In this document: positions 13,290 to 16,770 of the stretch, one piece after another
Layout of the letters: each line of letters begins with the position of its first letter
How positions within the stretch are numbered: the stretch's first letter is position 1
NCBI GenBank assembly: GCA_013361595.1
Contig: JABFXT010000276.1
Span: 1-16,770, forward strand
DNA: 16,770 bases
Source: Nocardia sp.
GTDB lineage: Bacteria > Actinomycetota > Actinomycetes > Mycobacteriales > Mycobacteriaceae
Direction: 5' to 3'
The notes under the pieces: generated by a model
What the model was told of the DNA's origin: nothing
The model's input: the letters and a program-made list of their open reading frames with translations, nothing else
The model's database searches: none
Program-made: the position numbers and the translations under genes

Positions 13290-14321
13290 TCAGTATTGGA
13301 GTGAACCACCCCACTGGGTATTGACGCCACCGAGGTTGAACGCCTGCTCCGGGTAGTTGCCCGGCGGCAGCAACGGCGGCGGCGGCGGAATCTTGGCCGC
13401 GGCATCCAGGGCCGCCGCGCCGCCCGGCTGCTGCGCGATCCAATGCTCCACGGCAGCCTTCGCCGTGTTCACCGGAGTGGTGTCGACGACAGTGTCGAGC
13501 CGGTTGTCCGGCAAACCGTTCCCGCCGGTGAACGTCGAGATATTGATGGTGTTCTCGTCGACGAACTCCACCGAGATACCGGCCTCGCCCGTGCCCGTGG
13601 GGGTCCGGAAACCCGCGGTACCGACATAGCCGGACTGGTTCGAGAAGTGGTGGGTGTTGGCGAAATGCCCGGGAGCCAGCGCACCACCGTCGAGGGCGGC
13701 ACCGATCTCCATATGCGGACCCTGCATCTCGACGACCGGCGCCACCGGCGCCTCGTCCAGACTCGGCGCCTGCCACTGCGGGCTCTGCGGCTCGATCAGG
13801 GTATCGGTCTGCGGTGCACCCGGCTGCGCGTTCTCACCGTCGGTATCCGGTGCCACGGCCGGGGCGTCGCCCGGCTTCGCCGGCGGCTGCTGCCCCTGCG
13901 GCGTATTCGGCGAAATGGCCGGCTGCGCCGGGGCGGGCTGACCCGGCACCGGCAGCGGCGCCACACGCGGGGTGGTGACACCCGGCTGAGTGGGACCGGT
14001 CAGGCCCTGGTCGTTCTGGCCGTCCTTCTTCTCCGGCGTCGTGACGCCGGGCTGGCTCGGGCTCGGCGTGGGGCTGCTCTCCGGCTGCTCCTCGTTGTTC
14101 TGCACGCCCGGCTGGCTCGGAGTTGTCTCCGGACCGTTCTGCTGCTGATTGTTGGTGCCCGGCTGCGAAGGCGCAGGCGCCGGTGTCGTCGGTGTAGCAG
14201 GCTGATCGCTCGGAACGGCCCCCGCCGGCGACGCGAAAATGGCCATGGCCGCGGCAGTCGCAAGAGGCAGCGAAGTGCTCGCCACCGCCCGGCCGGCCCG
14301 GTTCGGCTTACGATGTTTCAC
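13290..14321 (-). CDS. Secreted QPGV-repeat protein of unknown function
   Basis: I do not recognise the family. From the GTG at 14321 the 343-aa product has a textbook signal peptide: basic MKHRKPNRAGR, a hydrophobic run ATAAAMAIFA, and cleavage after SPAGA (about residue 35). The mature part begins with about 160 residues of Pro/Gln/Thr-rich, low-complexity sequence holding four QPG repeats (SQPGT, SQPGV, SQPGV, TQPGV, the last two followed by TTP). A conserved-looking domain (about 200-312) includes HMEIGAALDGGALAPGHFANTHHFSNQSGYVGT-type residues and GISVEFVDENTINISTFTGG-type residues. It ends with PPPPPLLPPGN and GGSLQY. The open frame continues to a TTG at 14528, but that would bury the signal peptide. 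An AAAGGG lies about 13 nt before the GTG. A surface or cell-wall role is inferred from export only. Confidence 0.7.
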   Translation of the reverse strand: MKHRKPNRAGRAVASTSLPLATAAAMAIFASPAGAVPSDQPATPTTPAPAPSQPGTNNQQQNGPETTPSQPGVQNNEEQPESSPTPSPSQPGVTTPEKKDGQNDQGLTGPTQPGVTTPRVAPLPVPGQPAPAQPAISPNTPQGQQPPAKPGDAPAVAPDTDGENAQPGAPQTDTLIEPQSPQWQAPSLDEAPVAPVVEMQGPHMEIGAALDGGALAPGHFANTHHFSNQSGYVGTAGFRTPTGTGEAGISVEFVDENTINISTFTGGNGLPDNRLDTVVDTTPVNTAKAAVEHWIAQQPGGAAALDAAAKIPPPPPLLPPGNYPEQAFNLGGVNTQWGGSLQY

Positions 14322-14370
14322 TTTTCGCCCAATCCCTTTCCCGGATGCGGCGCCACCTGCGGCTACACCC

Positions 14371-14397
14371 AGTTCCGTCTCATTCGAGACACGAACT
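14371..14397 (-). other. Hairpin in the 5' leader of the secreted-protein gene
   Basis: AGTTC-c-GTCTC-ATTC-GAGAC-ac-GAACT forms a 10-bp stem with a 4-nt loop and a small internal loop, starting 50 nt upstream of the GTG. The rest of the 14322-14579 gap has no gene I can support. It also contains a GTCC/GGAC mini-hairpin near 14430-14443. I looked for known riboswitch motifs, including ydaO (c-di-AMP), and found no convincing match. The hairpin may be a regulatory leader element or an mRNA stabiliser. Confidence 0.35.
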
Positions 14398-14579
14398 CCA
14401 GCGGGTGACCCGAAGTGGGCCTCGCTGTCCGAGTCCGAAAGGACGAACCCCCCGGCACCAAACCTCGCGACCGCCCGTCGATCGCATCTCTGCCTGGGAA
14501 GTGAACCATACTCGAGCAGTTCCGGCAATGTGGCGAAAACTCACCACCGGCAGGAACACTCACGGGTGATCCACGCATG

Positions 14580-14612
14580 AAAAAGCAATGACGCATCCAG
14601 GAACTTCGCGTC
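14580..14612 (-). terminator. Weak intrinsic-type terminator after lpdA
   Basis: Six bases past the lpdA stop, a GACGC/GCGTC stem (14608-14612 with 14590-14594; 13-nt loop) is followed on the minus strand by ATTGC and five T residues (14584-14580). The T-run is unusual in this GC-rich window, but the stem is short. Confidence 0.35.
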
Positions 14613-14617
14613 TTCTC

Positions 14618-16021
14618 CTACCCCAAGTCGTCGTGGCGCATGAGCTGGCGGGCGGCCTCCATGACCGAACCGGTGAGCGAGGGGTACACCGAAAAAGTCT
14701 GCGCCAGATCGTTGACCGTCAGATTGTTCTGAACCGCCAGCGCGATCGGCAGGATCAGCTCGGAAGCGATCGGGGCGACCACCACCCCGCCGATCACCAC
14801 TCCCGTCGCCGGGCGGCAGAAGATCTTCACGAAGCCGCGGCGCAATCCCGACATCTTGGCGCGCGGATTGGTGTTGAGCGGCAGCATCACCGTGCGCGCC
14901 GGAACTGCGCCGTCGTCGATCGCGGTCTGGCTCACGCCCACCGTGGCGATCTCCGGGCGGGTGAACACCGCCGAGGCCACCGTTTTCAGGCGGATCGGGC
15001 TGACCCCCTCGCCCAGCGCGTGATACATCGCGATCCGGCCCTGCATGGCGGCCACCGAGGCCAGCGGCAGCAGACCCGTGCAGTCGCCCGCCGCGTAGAT
15101 ACCGGGAACAGCGGTCCGTGACACCCGGTCCACCCGCAGATATCCGCCGCGATCGAGTTCGATACCGGCCTGCTCGAGGCCCAGGTCGCCGGTGTTCGGA
15201 GTGGACCCCACGGTCATCAGCGCATGCGAGCCCGTAACGGTGCGGCCGTCGGCCAGAGTGACCAGCACCGAATCACCCGTACGCTCCACCTTGTCGGCAC
15301 GGGCGTGCTTCACCAGTTCCACCCCGCGTTCGGCGAAGGCGTCCTCCAGGACCAGCGCGGCGTCGGCATCCTCACCCGGCAGCACCCGGTCCCGGCTGGA
15401 CACCAGGATCACCCGCACCCCCATTTCCGTATACGCGGAAACGAATTCGGCGCCGGTCACACCGGAACCGACCACCACCAGGGTCTCCGGCAGCTCGGCC
15501 AGATCGTAGAGCTGGCGCCAGTTCAGAATCCGCTCGCCGTCCGGTTCGGCACCGGGCAGTACCCGCGGCGAGGCGCCGGTCGCGAGCAGCACCACTTCCG
15601 CCTCGACGACCTCCTCGGTCGCATCCGGAAACGACACCACGACCCGATGCGTCGCCCGGCCCGTTCCCGGCCCCGCCAACCGACCCCGCCCCGGCAGCAC
15701 CCGCACCCCCGCCGCCTGCAGTTTCGACCGGATATCCGAAGACTGGGCCAGTGCCAGCGCCTTCACCCGCTCGTTGACCTCCGGCAGCCGCACTTCGGCC
15801 TGACTCGGATCGAGCGTGATCCCCAGGTTCCGGGCCCGCCGCAGATCGGTGCGTACACCGGTGGAGGCGATAAAGGTTTTCGACGGCACACAATCCCACA
15901 GCACACACGCCCCGCCGATTCCGTCGGAATCGATGAGCACCACCTGGGCCCCGTGCTGGGCCGCGACCAACGCCGCCTCGTAACCGGCCGGTCCGCCGCC
16001 GATGATTGCTATGCGGGTCAT
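14618..16021 (-). CDS. lpdA: NAD(P)H quinone reductase LpdA (flavoprotein disulfide reductase family)
   Basis: This 467-aa FAD protein closely matches M. tuberculosis LpdA (Rv3303c), which passes electrons from NAD(P)H to quinones rather than acting as a lipoamide dehydrogenase. Visible elements are the FAD motif TRIAIIGGGPAGYEAA (2-17), GGACVLWDCVPSKTF (36-50), ATGASPRVLP, the NAD(P)-binding VVVGSGVTGAEF, YAAGDCTGLLPLASVAAMQG, and the C-terminal VYPSLTGS segment. The last replaces the His-Glu pair of true E3 enzymes. Here Cys39 and Cys44 form a C-x4-C pair, whereas M. tuberculosis LpdA, as described, lacks the first cysteine. The ATG at 16021 has an AGGGGA site, so I prefer it to the upstream in-frame start at 16042. 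The gene is divergent from the cyclotransferase-like gene, as lpdA and Rv3304 are in M. tuberculosis. Confidence 0.93.
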   Translation of the reverse strand: MTRIAIIGGGPAGYEAALVAAQHGAQVVLIDSDGIGGACVLWDCVPSKTFIASTGVRTDLRRARNLGITLDPSQAEVRLPEVNERVKALALAQSSDIRSKLQAAGVRVLPGRGRLAGPGTGRATHRVVVSFPDATEEVVEAEVVLLATGASPRVLPGAEPDGERILNWRQLYDLAELPETLVVVGSGVTGAEFVSAYTEMGVRVILVSSRDRVLPGEDADAALVLEDAFAERGVELVKHARADKVERTGDSVLVTLADGRTVTGSHALMTVGSTPNTGDLGLEQAGIELDRGGYLRVDRVSRTAVPGIYAAGDCTGLLPLASVAAMQGRIAMYHALGEGVSPIRLKTVASAVFTRPEIATVGVSQTAIDDGAVPARTVMLPLNTNPRAKMSGLRRGFVKIFCRPATGVVIGGVVVAPIASELILPIALAVQNNLTVNDLAQTFSVYPSLTGSVMEAARQLMRHDDLG

Positions 16022-16086
16022 ACATTCCCCTGTCCTGATCACCCGCGCGCGGCGCGGCGGCTTCGCGGCCCTCGTTCGCCGCGTCC

Positions 16087-16092
16087 AGCCTA
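16087..16092 (-). promoter_or_regulatory. Candidate -10 box (TAGGCT) for lpdA
   Basis: TAGGCT on the minus strand fits TANNNT and would give a leader of about 60 nt before the lpdA ATG. It overlaps a CCTA-G-TAGG palindrome (16089-16097) that could be a repressor site. The -35 is unclear. Confidence 0.3.
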
Positions 16093-16224
16093 GTAGGTAC
16101 TGCTCCGCACAAGGTCATCGGCATTGCGCGCGTGGCCGGAACGCAATCCGAGACCGCCCGCCACGACCGCGCCGGATCACACGCGTGCCGCCGGGAGCAC
16201 ATTCCGGACGGCGATTTACGACGC

Positions 16225-16240
16225 CCCGTACCGGTACGGG
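16225..16240. promoter_or_regulatory. 16-bp perfect palindrome CCCGTACCGGTACGGG in the divergent lpdA region
   Basis: The palindrome ends 12 nt before the -10 box of the plus-strand gene, so a bound dimer would cover its -35 region. It lies in the 243-bp gap between two divergent genes, a usual place for an operator. No regulator gene is in the window. Confidence 0.4.
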
Positions 16241-16252
16241 CGACCACACAAC

Positions 16253-16258
16253 TAAGCT
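16253..16258 (+). promoter_or_regulatory. Candidate -10 box (TAAGCT) of a leaderless transcript
   Basis: TAAGCT fits TANNNT and is followed by exactly 6 nt and the GTG at 16265, with no Shine-Dalgarno. This is the clearest leaderless promoter in the window. Confidence 0.5.
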
Positions 16259-16264
16259 GCCGGT

Positions 16265-16744
16265 GTGCCGATCTACGCTGCCTACGGGTCCAATATGGAT
16301 TCGACCCAGATGCTCGAGCGCTGTCCGCACTCCCCCATGTCCGGGACGGGCTGGCTGGAGGGCTGGCGCCTCACGTTCAGCGGGGACGATATCGGCTGGG
16401 AAGGTCCGCTCGCCACGGTCGTGGAAGAGCCCGGCTCCCGGGTCTTCGTCGTCCTCTACGACGTCTCCCCGGAAGACGAACAGCGGCTCGACCGTTGGGA
16501 GGGTTCCGATTTCGGAATCCACCGCAAGATCCGGCTCCGCGTCACCCCGAGCCCCGGCAGCGGCACCGACCCGATCCTCGCGTGGCTGTACGTCCTCGAC
16601 GCGTACGAAGGTGGACTCCCCTCCGCCCGCTACATAGGCGTGATGGCCGACGCGGCGGAGAAAGCGGGAGCCCCGGAGGAATACGTACACGCGCTCCGGA
16701 CCCGCAACAGCCGCAACGTAGGACCCGGAAACAACTTCAGCTGA
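16265..16744 (+). CDS. Gamma-glutamylcyclotransferase-like protein (AIG2/GGCT fold)
   Basis: A 159-aa protein of the gamma-glutamylcyclotransferase superfamily, whose characterised members release 5-oxoproline from gamma-glutamyl substrates. The N-terminal YGSNM motif (7-11) is the substrate-binding loop. LDRWEG (75-80) supplies the expected catalytic acid (Glu79), matching the LDxxEG motif of GGCT enzymes. The C-terminal half (LAWLYVLDAYEGGLPSARY, YVHALRTR) matches the Rv3304-type actinobacterial subfamily, which sits divergently next to lpdA. The GTG at 16265 is chosen because the family motif starts within seven residues and a TAAGCT box lies 6 nt upstream. The true substrate in actinobacteria is not established. 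They lack glutathione, so mycothiol-related or peptide gamma-glutamyl compounds are speculative options. Confidence 0.85.
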   Translation: MPIYAAYGSNMDSTQMLERCPHSPMSGTGWLEGWRLTFSGDDIGWEGPLATVVEEPGSRVFVVLYDVSPEDEQRLDRWEGSDFGIHRKIRLRVTPSPGSGTDPILAWLYVLDAYEGGLPSARYIGVMADAAEKAGAPEEYVHALRTRNSRNVGPGNNFS

Positions 16745-16770
16745 GCGGTGTTGTCTGCCCCGCCGTCGGC

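Noticed and set aside
14322..14528. Upstream extension of the secreted protein to TTG 14528
   Set aside because: It would place about 70 residues before a canonical signal peptide. GTG 14321 gives a normal n-region.
14322..14579. c-di-AMP (ydaO) or another known riboswitch upstream of the secreted protein
   Set aside because: Such elements precede secreted cell-wall proteins in actinobacteria, but I could not match the conserved core here. Only a hairpin is reported.

Overview
This is a high-GC actinobacterial chromosome segment, most likely from Nocardia or a close mycolic-acid-containing relative. The evidence is the GC-rich codon use, frequent GTG starts, several TANNNT boxes placed 6-7 nt before a start codon (the layout of leaderless transcripts in this group), and gene content matching the M. 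tuberculosis lhr-nei2 ... glpD2-lpdA-Rv3304 neighbourhood as I remember it. I see no insertion sequence, phage gene, CRISPR array, tRNA or rRNA.

Left part (1-1409): the 3' end of a DUF4352-type exported protein, a histidine-phosphatase-family protein on the minus strand whose RHG motif reads SHG, and a VapB-like ribbon-helix-helix protein with no toxin partner. The last has an almost ideal Shine-Dalgarno and is followed by a perfect 32-bp palindrome. Middle-left (1456-7192): a DNA-repair pair on the plus strand, the large helicase Lhr and the base-excision glycosylase Nei2, then a hairpin and a 62-aa single-pass membrane protein.

Centre (7206-10850): a divergent glycerol module. glpK (glycerol kinase, plus strand) makes glycerol-3-phosphate and glpD (minus strand) oxidises it to dihydroxyacetone phosphate. 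The glpD leader holds the most unusual feature of the window: a 68-bp tandem repeat (two identical copies and one diverged partial copy). Each copy carries a Shine-Dalgarno and a 22-23 codon ORF whose stop overlaps the next start (TGATG); the last one overlaps the glpD start (ATGA). The period equals the 69-nt ORF minus the 1-nt overlap, so copies could be gained or lost without breaking the relay. The architecture recalls mycobacterial MIRU elements.

Right part (10832-16744): a PLP-dependent aminotransferase overlapping glpK tail to tail, with an AT-rich upstream region carrying paired TTTCAC boxes; a proline-rich single-pass membrane protein; a secreted QPGV-repeat protein with a structured leader; the flavoprotein LpdA, which here keeps a C-x4-C pair; and, divergent from lpdA, a gamma-glutamylcyclotransferase-like gene with a leaderless promoter and a 16-bp perfect palindrome near its -35 region.

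Gene identities rest on motifs and family memory. Promoter, operator and RNA-structure calls were made by eye and are tentative.
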